Assembly (NCBI GenBank): GCA_039030125.1
Contig: JBCCEV010000014.1
Span: forward strand, 1 to 42,401
Direction of reading: 5' to 3'
Source: JBCCEV01 sp039030125
GTDB taxonomy: Bacteria; Pseudomonadota; Gammaproteobacteria; Ga0077536
Length of the DNA stretch: 42,401 nt
How positions within the stretch are numbered: the stretch's first letter is position 1; the number at the start of each line of letters is the position of its first letter. Under the pieces are notes generated by a model that ran no database searches, was not told where the DNA came from, and was given only the letters and a program-made list of their open reading frames with translations. The position numbers and the translations under genes are program-made. Positions 1 to 7,477 of the stretch are shown here, piece by piece.

Positions 1-935
1 AAGGCCGCTTCGACTACCTGGTTATAGAGTCCACAGGAATTTCCGAACCCTTACCGGTCGCTGAAACCTTTACTTTTGCCGACGAAGATGGCGTGTCGTT
101 ATCCGACGTGGCGCGCTTGGACACGATGGTTACCGTGGTCGACGCAGTGAATTTTTTGAGCGATTACGAAGAGGCGAAATCTTTAGACGAAGCGGGCGAA
201 TCCCTTGGCGAAGAAGATGACCGTAGTGTCGCGGACTTGCTCGTCGATCAAGTGGAATTTGCCGACGTGATTCTGATTAGCAAAACCGATTTGGTTGGTG
301 AAAGAGATCTAGAACGGTTGCAAGCGATCATCAAGACACTGAATACCGATGCTGAAATCGTGCTCGTTGCGCATGGGGAGGTCGAGCTTGATGAAGTGTT
401 AAACACCGCTTCTTTCGACTTCGCGCGGGCCCAGCAGGCCCCAGGCTGGCTCAAGGAAATGCGTGGCGAACATGTGCCTGAAACCGAAGAATATGGTATC
501 GCGAGCTTCTCTTATGTTGCTCGACGTCCTTTCGATCCCGAGAAGTTCTACAACTTTCTCCACAACACTGAGAAGTTCGGCAAGCTGATCCGATCTAAAG
601 GATATTTTTGGTTGGCGTCGCGTCCTGAATTCGCCGGCCAGTGGAGCCAGGCAGGCGGCATCGCGAGATACGGTTTCGCTGGTATGTTCTGGAAAGCCGT
701 GCCCAGGGAAAACTGGCCGGATGATGAAGAGTATCTCGCGTTTATCCGCAAACAGTGGGTTGAACCTTTTGGTGATATGCGCCAACAGTTGGTATTCATC
801 GGCCAGGGTTTGGATGAGAAAGAAATGATGCAAGCGTTGGATGAGTGTCTTCTAAGCGAAGAAGAAATGCTGCGTGGCAAAACGTATTGGAAAACGCTAC
901 GCGATCCCTTCCCCGCATGGGAGCAAGACGCATGA
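1..935 (+). CDS. CobW/COG0523 family GTP-binding metal chaperone, C-terminal part (5' end outside window)
   Basis: The reading frame is open from the first base, so the gene begins upstream and only its last ~311 residues are here. The first residues read DYLVIESTGISEPLPVAETF, the switch region after the Walker B site of CobW GTPases; the P-loop and the CxCC metal site lie outside the window. Further on come VVDAVNF and SKTDL (guanine-base recognition, NKxD-like), then the CobW C-terminal domain with FDPEKFYNFL and the KGYFWLASRP segment typical of ZigA/YciC-type zinc chaperones. These proteins use GTP to deliver zinc (or another metal) to client enzymes in the cytoplasm. The stop overlaps the next start as ATGA, so the DUF1826 gene is translationally coupled. 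This pair is often zinc-responsive, but any Zur site would be outside the window. Confidence 0.9.
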   Translation, partial: GRFDYLVIESTGISEPLPVAETFTFADEDGVSLSDVARLDTMVTVVDAVNFLSDYEEAKSLDEAGESLGEEDDRSVADLLVDQVEFADVILISKTDLVGERDLERLQAIIKTLNTDAEIVLVAHGEVELDEVLNTASFDFARAQQAPGWLKEMRGEHVPETEEYGIASFSYVARRPFDPEKFYNFLHNTEKFGKLIRSKGYFWLASRPEFAGQWSQAGGIARYGFAGMFWKAVPRENWPDDEEYLAFIRKQWVEPFGDMRQQLVFIGQGLDEKEMMQALDECLLSEEEMLRGKTYWKTLRDPFPAWEQDA

Positions 936-1609
936 GCAATGCCCATGCAGAACGGGTCCAAGAATTCACGCCAGACAATGATGAGGCTCTAAAGACACGA
1001 CGCGTTTTGTGGGGAAATCGACCGACAATCCTTACCGAGATCTATCAGGAAGAAACTAATATTGTGATCTGGAAGCGAGAACTGTCCCGCGCGCTTAACG
1101 TTCGTATTGAGGAGTTTGTCGTTTCGAATCCGTCGTTCCAAACTGCTATGACCATCACTGCGCAAAGCGCACTTAGAAGCCTTCGTGAATATGTGGGCCG
1201 ATCTGAACTGAGCGAAGATATCGCCGAGCTGGTGGGCATGTTCTGCCACTTATTGGGGCTTAAGCAAGCGGGGCTCCGCTTGGCTGTTCTTGATCGCGCC
1301 ATGTGTCCCAAATTTCACGTGGACCATGTGCCGTGCCGGTTGTTGTCCACCTATTGCGGCGTAGCAACTGAGTGGTTGCCACATGCGGAGGTTGACCGCT
1401 CGAAATTGGGCCCAAAAAGTGAATGGAAAAGCGATCTTGACTCAGGGCTGTTTAAAAGCGCCGGTGACATCAGACACCTGGATTGTGGAGACGTAGCCCT
1501 ACTAAAGGGTGAGCGCTGGGGTGGGAACGAGAAAGCTGGCCTTGTGCATCGTTCCCCAGAAGTCCCCGAAGGACAATCCCGGCTGGTATTGACGCTCGAC
1601 GTGGCGTAG
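932..1609 (+). CDS. DUF1826 domain protein
   Basis: This 225-residue protein starts at the ATG that overlaps the CobW stop (ATGA, 932-935); longer starts would lie inside CobW. It matches the DUF1826 family, commonly found next to CobW/COG0523 zinc GTPases. The conserved core holds CPKFHVDH at residues 125-132 and GLVHRSP near 203-209, followed by SRLVLTLD near 216-223. H129, D131, H206 and R217 have the spacing and context of the HxD...H...R ligands of the Fe(II)/2-oxoglutarate double-stranded beta-helix fold, which is my inference rather than an established family function. It is probably a cytoplasmic metal-dependent protein or CobW client. No signal peptide or membrane segment is visible. 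Confidence 0.85.
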   Translation: MSNAHAERVQEFTPDNDEALKTRRVLWGNRPTILTEIYQEETNIVIWKRELSRALNVRIEEFVVSNPSFQTAMTITAQSALRSLREYVGRSELSEDIAELVGMFCHLLGLKQAGLRLAVLDRAMCPKFHVDHVPCRLLSTYCGVATEWLPHAEVDRSKLGPKSEWKSDLDSGLFKSAGDIRHLDCGDVALLKGERWGGNEKAGLVHRSPEVPEGQSRLVLTLDVA

Positions 1610-1643
1610 CGCGCGAGTCGGCGAGTTCGAGTGGCGTGCAGGG

Positions 1644-2216
1644 TTACTCGGAGCGATTCGCGACGCGCTCATCACTGCTTTGCTTGCGCATAAACAACAC
1701 AACTTCGCCAACCTTAACGCCAAACTTTATGATCTTTGCACGATTGATTAGCGTCTGCTCGTCGATCTGCCATAGCCAGTCATCGAAGCGTACGCGATAG
1801 ACTTTGCCCGAAACCGTTAGGTCCATCTCGTAGCTCCAACGCATGGCGTTGCCGTTGGTTTCTCCTTGCGCCTGCCCAGCTATGTCGTTCGCCTCGCCGA
1901 CATAGTGGCCGTCAGCGTTGCGGGACAATTGCCAGACCCGCGTTTGCCGCTCGCCGTCGGAAAAGATGAACGACTCATCGAGGGTTATCACATTATTCGC
2001 AATGGAAGCGTCGATGTCGGCAACGAAATGGCGGGTTAACTTCCCCTGCCAGTTGTGAACTGTTCCCCACGCCTTAATTAGACCAGAGAAATAACGCGCC
2101 GGGTCGAAGGCCGGCGCCGCGAGCGCATTTTCCTCGATGGGCACATTGCCGCAGCCCGTCAAACTCGCCGCGAGGAATAGTGGCGCCGCCGATTTCGATT
2201 TAAAGTTGGTTCTCAT
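1644..2216 (-). CDS. DUF3833 family lipoprotein
   Basis: This 190-residue protein from ATG 2216 begins MRTNFKSK, then a hydrophobic stretch ending in the lipobox LTGC, so it should be a lipidated envelope protein. An in-frame ATG at 2225 is an alternative start; neither has a clear ribosome-binding site. The body matches DUF3833: FDPARYFSG near the mature start, then TLDESFIFSDGERQTRVWQL, and a C-terminal lipocalin-like beta-rich half with AMRWSYEMDL and DDWLWQ. DUF3833 genes recur with rpoE-chrR, cfa-type and DUF1365 genes in proteobacteria. It is divergent from the DUF6134 gene and preceded by an ECF11-type promoter (2243-2271), so it likely belongs to the singlet-oxygen response. Its molecular role is unknown; lipid binding is only a guess. 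Confidence 0.85.
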   Translation of the reverse strand: MRTNFKSKSAAPLFLAASLTGCGNVPIEENALAAPAFDPARYFSGLIKAWGTVHNWQGKLTRHFVADIDASIANNVITLDESFIFSDGERQTRVWQLSRNADGHYVGEANDIAGQAQGETNGNAMRWSYEMDLTVSGKVYRVRFDDWLWQIDEQTLINRAKIIKFGVKVGEVVLFMRKQSSDERVANRSE

Positions 2217-2242
2217 GTTTAGCATCCAAAAAGCCGCACAGA

Positions 2243-2271
2243 CACTACGAGGTGTGAATTCAGCTAGATCA
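2243..2271 (-). promoter_or_regulatory. Predicted ECF11 (RpoE/ChrR) promoter for the DUF3833 gene
   Basis: On the minus strand a TGATCT -35 element (2271-2266) is followed by exactly 18 bases and a TAGTG -10 element (2247-2243). The known ECF11/RpoE form in Rhodobacter is TGATCC-N18-TAAGA. The start codon follows 18 (ATG 2225) or 27 (ATG 2216) bases after the -10. Three other sites in the island share the same layout. Confidence 0.6.
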
Positions 2272-2285
2272 CAGCGTGTTCGCAG

Positions 2286-2314
2286 TGATCGGGCGAGATG
2301 TCGTCCACGTAAAC
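2286..2314 (+). promoter_or_regulatory. Predicted ECF11 (RpoE/ChrR) promoter for the DUF6134-SDR-NTF2 operon
   Basis: TGATCG (2286-2291), an 18-base spacer and TAAAC (2310-2314) match the ECF11 layout. The -10 ends only 5 bases before the ATG at 2320, so transcription would begin at or next to the start codon and the mRNA would be leaderless or nearly so. It lies back to back with the DUF3833 promoter. Confidence 0.6.
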
Positions 2315-2319
2315 AAAGC

Positions 2320-3018
2320 ATGCTTAATCAAACTCTTAGCGCGATCATTCTTACAATCGCCGGGTCGCTTAGCTGTGCGGCTCAGGCGCTCGATTGTCCG
2401 GCCCCTGGGGCTTTGGCGGAATTCGTTGAGGCGGCTTACGGAAAAAGCGTCGAATTCGATGTTTTTCGTAACGGCAAAAAGGTGGGCAAACACGAAACCC
2501 GTTTCCGCGCGGCCGGCGAGAAGCTGGCGGTTTCCTCGAAAATGAATTTGGTTGTCAAAGTACTCTTTATCCCTGTCTATGCGTTTGAGTACGTCTCGGA
2601 CGCTTTATGGTGTGAGGATGGTCTTTACTCCTTGGACGCGGTTACCGATAAAAACGGGAATCGCACGGTGACCAAGCTGGTTCGCGACGGTCATCAAACC
2701 GCGGTGTCCGGGCCCGGTGGCGATGCAACTAGCCCCCGACCCTTGTACCCAACCAATCATTGGAACAGTCGGGTATTAGACGAGAAGCAGGTGCTTAATA
2801 CGATCACTGGGCGGATCAATGACGTCACTTTTTCGTCATGCGGGGTGCTGCCAGAATCGGTTCCACCCCGGTTGAAACGCGCAAAATGCCACGCCTACAG
2901 CGGCGATCTCGAAGCGCTCGTCTGGTTCGATGACCAACAGCGATGGGTCGGCCTCGCCTTTAAGGGCGACGACGGCTCCGATATTGTTTACGCCTGTTCG
3001 TCGTGCGAGCGTCAGTGA
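2320..3018 (+). CDS. DUF6134 family secreted protein
   Basis: This 232-residue protein starts at ATG 2320 with a signal peptide (MLNQTLSAIILTIAG to about AAQA-LDCP); the frame stays open upstream, but the extra residues are Arg-rich and not family-like. The mature part has the DUF6134 pattern: VFRNGKKVGKHETRF, KMNLVVKVLFIPVYAFEY, then a basic beta-strand-rich region and NHWN (near residue 144). The C-terminal half has cysteines (CGV, CHAY, CSSC) that may form disulfides. Function is unknown; the family resembles periplasmic lipid/polyisoprenoid-binding barrels, which is inference. It heads a coupled operon with the SDR (GTGA overlap) and NTF2-like genes and has an ECF11-type promoter immediately upstream. 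Confidence 0.8.
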   Translation: MLNQTLSAIILTIAGSLSCAAQALDCPAPGALAEFVEAAYGKSVEFDVFRNGKKVGKHETRFRAAGEKLAVSSKMNLVVKVLFIPVYAFEYVSDALWCEDGLYSLDAVTDKNGNRTVTKLVRDGHQTAVSGPGGDATSPRPLYPTNHWNSRVLDEKQVLNTITGRINDVTFSSCGVLPESVPPRLKRAKCHAYSGDLEALVWFDDQQRWVGLAFKGDDGSDIVYACSSCERQ

Positions 3019-3773
3019 CTTCACAGGGTTTGAATGTCTGGATCACAGGGGCAAGTCAGGGCCTGGGCGAAGCGCTCGCTCTAAATTACCTATCCAAGGG
3101 AGCGGAGGTCGCAATTACCGCGCGGCGCCAGGAGGCGCTGGAGATTGTTCGCGAAGAGAGCGTAGCCCCGGAGCGTTGTTGGGTGCGACCGGGTGATGTG
3201 ACCAATCGCGAGGATGTCGAAGCGATAGTCAACGGCCTGGAGAGGAGCGGTGCGGCTCCGGACATCGCGATCCTTAACGCTGGGACGTACCAACACGGCG
3301 GCCTCGAGGAGATCAGTAGCGAGGCCGCGCGTGGGATTTTCGAACTCAATGTATTCAGCGTTATCACCGCCATTGAAATATTACGAGGTGTATGGCGTCG
3401 TCGCGGCGGTGGGCACCTGGTTGTTGTCGGATCTGTGGCGGGCGATGTGGGGCTTCCCTACGCGGCACTCTACAGCGCGACCAAAGCATCGGTGCGTCGA
3501 ATTCTGGAGTCCTTACAACCCGAACTCGAGCGTGAGAACGTTAGAGTGACCTTGGTAAGTCCGGGCTTTGTACGCACCCCCTTAACTGAGAAAAACGATT
3601 TCCCCATGCCTTTCATCGTCAGCGCCGAAGATGCGGCGGAGGCCATCCACAGTGGGGTGAGCAAGCAACGATTCGAGGTGCGCTATCCGCGGCGCATGGG
3701 GTTTTTGATCCGGTTCATCGCCGCCTTACCGTACTGGCTGAAGTTCCGTGTAACCGCCAAAATGTTGCGATGA
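3015..3773 (+). CDS. SDR family NAD(P)-dependent oxidoreductase
   Basis: This is a classical short-chain dehydrogenase/reductase of 252 residues, a normal family length. Using the GTG at 3015, which overlaps the preceding stop as GTGA, the Rossmann motif TGASQGLG falls at residues 11-18; a GTG at 3003 would add four residues. NAG is at about 88-90, the catalytic Ser in VVGSVAG at about 140, and the YSATK pair Y153/K157, followed by VSPGFVRTPL. The active site is complete. The C terminus is hydrophobic (FLIRFIAALPYWLKF) and may touch the membrane. It lies between DUF6134 and NTF2-like genes with overlaps on both sides. In related photo-oxidative stress islands an SDR accompanies the Cfa-type enzyme, suggesting a lipid-derived carbonyl or alcohol substrate. 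Confidence 0.9.
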   Translation: MTSQGLNVWITGASQGLGEALALNYLSKGAEVAITARRQEALEIVREESVAPERCWVRPGDVTNREDVEAIVNGLERSGAAPDIAILNAGTYQHGGLEEISSEAARGIFELNVFSVITAIEILRGVWRRRGGGHLVVVGSVAGDVGLPYAALYSATKASVRRILESLQPELERENVRVTLVSPGFVRTPLTEKNDFPMPFIVSAEDAAEAIHSGVSKQRFEVRYPRRMGFLIRFIAALPYWLKFRVTAKMLR

Positions 3774-4213
3774 ACGAGCATCTCAAGCGATTTATCGCGC
3801 TCATGGAAGCGCTGCCAAACGGCATTCCTGCCAGCTTTGACGAAGTCATCGGCAACAATATTCATTTCCTCGATCCCTTCAACGACCTGCGCGGGCGAGA
3901 GCACTATCGTGCCGTGATGGCGGACATGATCGAAAAAATCGATGATTTAAGAATCGAGATTGAAGCCGCCGCGATAACTAGCAGGCCCGAGGAGCGCCCG
4001 GCCCGCGCTTTAGTGAAATGGCGGCTCATGGGCCAATTAATCGAGTTAAAACATCAGCCGTGGGACGTGAGTGGCTGCGCGGAAATCGCTTTCGACCAGG
4101 AAGGCCGGGTTATCCAGCATTGGGACTACTGGGATGCCGCCGGGCAGCTCTACGAGCGCCTGCCGCTAGTAGGAATATTGTTGCGCGCCATCAAGCGCCG
4201 CATTGCGCTCTAA
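3770..4213 (+). CDS. NTF2-like / SnoaL-like protein
   Basis: This 147-residue protein starts at the ATGA overlap with the SDR stop. It has the cone-shaped NTF2/SnoaL pattern: an N-terminal helix, the IHFLDPFNDLRGREHYRAVM segment typical of SnoaL-like proteins, mid-domain strands with ALVKWRLMG, and the closing AEIAFDQEGRVIQHWDYWD. Family members act as small-molecule isomerases, cyclases or binding proteins; the substrate here is unknown. The final 48 bases overlap the 3' end of the converging MFS gene, so both transcripts carry antisense coding sequence. It belongs to the ECF11-type operon starting at 2320. Confidence 0.85.
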   Translation: MNEHLKRFIALMEALPNGIPASFDEVIGNNIHFLDPFNDLRGREHYRAVMADMIEKIDDLRIEIEAAAITSRPEERPARALVKWRLMGQLIELKHQPWDVSGCAEIAFDQEGRVIQHWDYWDAAGQLYERLPLVGILLRAIKRRIAL

Positions 4214-5482
4214 TTTGATCAGTATCTCGAGCCTGGGTAACAACACGCTAACGATCAGTTTTAATGTGATCGGCAGCATTGCGTAGAAGGCCAGGAGCAC
4301 CTTACTTTCCGATGCATCGAAACCGTCAGTGGCGTTAACCCCGAACATGGCTAACCCGATAAAACCGCTCGCGACCGCGACGGCGAAAGACAACTTCGTC
4401 GTCATTGACCAAATAGCGAACGCCGAGCTGGTCCGCGTGATTTTGTTTTTCAAGCGATCGATTTCCATGACGTCCGCCTGAATCGACGGGGGCAGCGCGA
4501 GATCGGCCCCGAGCATCGCGCCGCTGGCGATGCAGATCACAAAAAACATCGACAAATCGTCGGGTGACAGAAGCAAAACAGGCGCGAAGCTCAGAATTGC
4601 CAGACCTAATGCCAGGCGCCACGTTAGAATTTTTCCGAGAATTTTTGCGGCTACCAACCATACTGGCATGGCGAGTACGCCTGCCCCAAAATACGCCAGC
4701 AAGAGTTGATTGACCGCGACTTCGTTAGCGCCAAAGAAACTCGATGCGACTAGGGCAAACAGACAGGCGGGTAGCGCGTTGGCAATGCCATTAATAAGCC
4801 AACACGCGAGGCTTGCACGAAAACTGCGAAGTTTGAACAGCTCGCCGAAGGCCGCCACAACATTCTGTGGATGACCGGGCACTTCACACGCGCGCTCAGG
4901 GACCCAGCGCATGCTGATATACAGTGCCGGGATCCCGACGACGAGCGCAATTAGCGGCAGGCGCTCAAGGATGGATGTTTCAAGCGAAGTAAAAAACGGC
5001 AGGCTCAAGATCAAAAGCATTCCGGCGAGTCCGCTGGTTTCGCGGTAGATCGTCAGCCTTGAACGGTCGTGGGGATCATCGGCCAGTTCAGCCCCCCAGG
5101 CGGTGTAGGGCACCATCAAAATCGTCCACCCTGTAAACAACACCACCGACCATAGACACAGATAGGTGGCGCTTGCCGGGCTCGGCGGATAGCCCAACAT
5201 AAATAGCCCGAGCGCGGAAATGACCGCGCCAAGGACAATCCAGTGCTTGAATCGCAGTCCTCGCCAGCGGGTTCGATCGGCAAGCAAGCCGACCAGGGGA
5301 TCGCTGAAGAAGTCGATGAATCGGGCAAGACCGAGGGCGACGCCAACCGCGACCAACGATAGCTTGCCGTCGCTGACGTACCAGCTCGGCAGCAGCACAG
5401 CGATGGGTAAGACCGGCAGCGCGGCAACTAAATTGGGTAATGAATAGGCGAGCGGCAGGTAGCCCGGTAGGCGTTGAGACAA
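4166..5482 (-). CDS. MFS transporter, GPH/MelB-like (MFS_2)
   Basis: This 438-residue membrane protein has about 12 hydrophobic segments. The first half carries the GPH-type signature RFIDFFSDPLVGLLADRTRW, with Asp residues like the cation-binding ones in MelB, then TAWGAELADDPHDRSRLTIYRE. The substrate is unknown. The only suitable start is TTG 5482, two bases after the Cfa stop, so it is the last gene of a four-gene operon (FAD oxidoreductase, DUF1365, Cfa-like, MFS). In related RpoE-ChrR islands an MFS protein of this kind accompanies the same enzymes, and export or flipping of a modified lipid is one possibility, as inference. Its 3' end overlaps the convergent NTF2-like gene by 48 bases. 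Confidence 0.88.
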   Translation of the reverse strand: MSQRLPGYLPLAYSLPNLVAALPVLPIAVLLPSWYVSDGKLSLVAVGVALGLARFIDFFSDPLVGLLADRTRWRGLRFKHWIVLGAVISALGLFMLGYPPSPASATYLCLWSVVLFTGWTILMVPYTAWGAELADDPHDRSRLTIYRETSGLAGMLLILSLPFFTSLETSILERLPLIALVVGIPALYISMRWVPERACEVPGHPQNVVAAFGELFKLRSFRASLACWLINGIANALPACLFALVASSFFGANEVAVNQLLLAYFGAGVLAMPVWLVAAKILGKILTWRLALGLAILSFAPVLLLSPDDLSMFFVICIASGAMLGADLALPPSIQADVMEIDRLKNKITRTSSAFAIWSMTTKLSFAVAVASGFIGLAMFGVNATDGFDASESKVLLAFYAMLPITLKLIVSVLLPRLEILIKLERNAALDGAQQYSY

Positions 5483-5484
5483 AA

Positions 5485-6696
5485 CTAAGCGTGCTCCAAG
5501 CGAACCTGAACCACATCTATCCGGTTAGCGTGGAAACCCGCTTCGCAGTAGCCAAGGTAGTAAAGCCACAGGCGCTTGAAGTGCTCGTCGAACTTATCAT
5601 TGGCAATATCAGGCCAGGCATCGAGAAAGCGCTCACGCCAGTGCGCGAGCGTCTGCGCATAGTCACGGCCAAACGAAAATTGATCGGTCACCTTAAGACC
5701 AGCGTCGTTCATCACGTCCTTGAAACGTGGCAGGGAGGGCAACATGCCGCCAGGGAAGATATACCTTTGGATAAAGTCGGGGGTTTGGCGGTACGCCTCA
5801 AAGCGCGAGTCTTCAATGGTGATGAACTGCATCGCTGCCACCCCCTGCGGACTCAAGAGCCGCTTGATGTTGTTTGCGAACAGCGGCCAATAGGCCTCAC
5901 CCACTGCCTCGAACATCTCAATCGAGGCGATGCGGTCGAAGCTACCGTCCAAGTCCCGGTAGTCTTTAAAAAGTACTTGCGCGTCTAATCCGCCGCTGGC
6001 GAGCCGTTCGCGCGCGAAAGCAATCTGTTCAGCAGAGATCGAGATCCCGGTCGCCGGGCAGCCGACTTTAGCGGCGCTATGCTCCAGGAAGCCACCCCAA
6101 CCACAGCCTATTTCGAGCAGCCGGTGTTCGCGGCGCAGATCCAGGACCCGCAGAAGTCGGTCCATCTTCTCCACTTGCGACGCCGCGAGCGAAACAGAAG
6201 GGTCTTTGAATACGCCAGCGGAGTAGGACATCGTTTCGTCGAGCCAGGCACGATAGAAATCGTTGCCGAGGTCGTAGTGAAAAGCAATGTTTCGTTTCGA
6301 CCCGAGTTTGGAGTTGCGGTTGCGCTGATGCATAAGGCGGTCGATAAGCCGAGAGAGTCGATTACCCGTGCCTAAGCCGTCGAAATTGTCTTCGTTTCGC
6401 CCCGCGAAAAGTATTAGGGCGGTGAGATTCGACGTGTCCCAGTCCCCGGCGACATAGCCTTCAGCAAAGCCGATGGCACCCCTGGCCACGACGCGTCTTA
6501 GGGCCCGCCAAGAATGCACTCGCCAATCAGCTTTGATATCGAGGTCGGAGCTTCCTGACAGCAAGACCTCCTCGCCGTTTGGCAAGCGAATTTCGAGTCG
6601 TCCAACGTTAACGCGACGGTCTAGTCGCTGGAGCCAACGCGCGATAATTCCGCCACTCGCATCTTCTTTGGTGGCGGGATACGCAGCCGTTTTCAT
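5485..6696 (-). CDS. Cyclopropane-fatty-acyl-phospholipid synthase family methyltransferase
   Basis: This 403-residue protein matches the Cfa/CMAS family over its length. Near the N terminus is the acyl-binding region with FAEGYVAGDWDT (about 77-88), then YDLGNDFYRAWLDETMSYSA (141-160), and the SAM-binding motif LEIGCGWGG (194-202). ATSIEMFEAVGE-like and YIFPGGMLPS segments follow. Cfa enzymes methylate phospholipid acyl double bonds using SAM at the membrane. Copies in RpoE-ChrR regulons of Rhodobacter have been linked to modified (furan) fatty acids made during singlet-oxygen stress; that substrate assignment here is inference. The ATG at 6696 has an AAGGA ribosome-binding site and lies one base after the DUF1365 stop. 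Confidence 0.93.
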   Translation of the reverse strand: MKTAAYPATKEDASGGIIARWLQRLDRRVNVGRLEIRLPNGEEVLLSGSSDLDIKADWRVHSWRALRRVVARGAIGFAEGYVAGDWDTSNLTALILFAGRNEDNFDGLGTGNRLSRLIDRLMHQRNRNSKLGSKRNIAFHYDLGNDFYRAWLDETMSYSAGVFKDPSVSLAASQVEKMDRLLRVLDLRREHRLLEIGCGWGGFLEHSAAKVGCPATGISISAEQIAFARERLASGGLDAQVLFKDYRDLDGSFDRIASIEMFEAVGEAYWPLFANNIKRLLSPQGVAAMQFITIEDSRFEAYRQTPDFIQRYIFPGGMLPSLPRFKDVMNDAGLKVTDQFSFGRDYAQTLAHWRERFLDAWPDIANDKFDEHFKRLWLYYLGYCEAGFHANRIDVVQVRLEHA

Positions 6697-6697
6697 A

Positions 6698-7477
6698 CTA
6701 ATTCCTTAAGGGTAGTTGCAGTTGAGCCTGTTTTGCACGGGTTTTGAGCGGTACTTTCTTCCACCACAGTTTGAGGGCTTCGTAGTGGATCGCGCCGATC
6801 ACCTTGGCAGTTATCCACGGTATACGCATCGCCAGGCGCCGCAGTTCTTTAATGGTGAATGCTCGACGTCGCGCGCTTAAACCGGTGCGCAGACCTCCGC
6901 CTTGGTGGTCATCATAATTGATGGTTAAGTGCAGCTTATCGCCCGGACTCGTTATCCTGAAATCGTAATGACCGGCTACATCGAAAAATGGCGAGACGTG
7001 CATGTGCTTCGCGCAGCGGTGCTCGTAATGATGTGGCTCCGGCGTTTTCGGTAGCTCGAAGACATAATGGATGCGTTCGCCGAACGTGCTGTTAACTTCG
7101 TAAATGATGGCGGCTAACTGCCCGTTGGGATCTCGGCAGTAGACGACTGAGATTGGGTTGAAAACGTAACCGAAAGTCCGCGGGAGCGTTAGCAGTTGAT
7201 AACGGAGGCCGGCGGTATCGATATTTTTATCCGCGAGCAGCCGTTCGTAGCAGGCTTTCATCGCACGCGCATCGCCATAACCATGATCTCGGTTGAGGAT
7301 TGAGAAGATGGCGCGCCGCTCATAACCGAACCAGATACTGCCGCAATCGAGTTCTTCCAACTCATCGAGATCGACGAGGAAGTAAAATAACTCGTAGGCA
7401 AAACAATGCATGCGAGGCTGTTCCCGCCGGTGGTAGAGACGACCGGAGTAGATGCGTGAGCGCAAGTTTTCAGTCAC
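6698..7477 (-). CDS. DUF1365 family protein
   Basis: Starting at the GTG 7477 that overlaps the FAD-oxidoreductase stop (GTGA), the protein is 259 residues; an upstream start would run through the neighbouring gene. It has the DUF1365 pattern: SRIYSGRLYHRREQPRMHCF near the start, YFLVDLDELEEL, DHGYGD, LLTLPRTFGYVFNPISVVYC (about 115-135) and HVSPFFDV. The biochemical function is not established; it occurs almost always between an FAD-dependent amine-oxidase-like protein and a Cfa-type methyltransferase, so it probably takes part in lipid modification. The cytoplasmic location is inferred from the lack of a signal peptide. Confidence 0.92.
   Translation of the reverse strand: MTENLRSRIYSGRLYHRREQPRMHCFAYELFYFLVDLDELEELDCGSIWFGYERRAIFSILNRDHGYGDARAMKACYERLLADKNIDTAGLRYQLLTLPRTFGYVFNPISVVYCRDPNGQLAAIIYEVNSTFGERIHYVFELPKTPEPHHYEHRCAKHMHVSPFFDVAGHYDFRITSPGDKLHLTINYDDHQGGGLRTGLSARRRAFTIKELRRLAMRIPWITAKVIGAIHYEALKLWWKKVPLKTRAKQAQLQLPLRN

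Noticed and set aside
5440..5988. 182-codon plus-strand frame inside the Cfa-like gene
   Set aside because: Antisense to the conserved methyltransferase C terminus; no ribosome-binding site.
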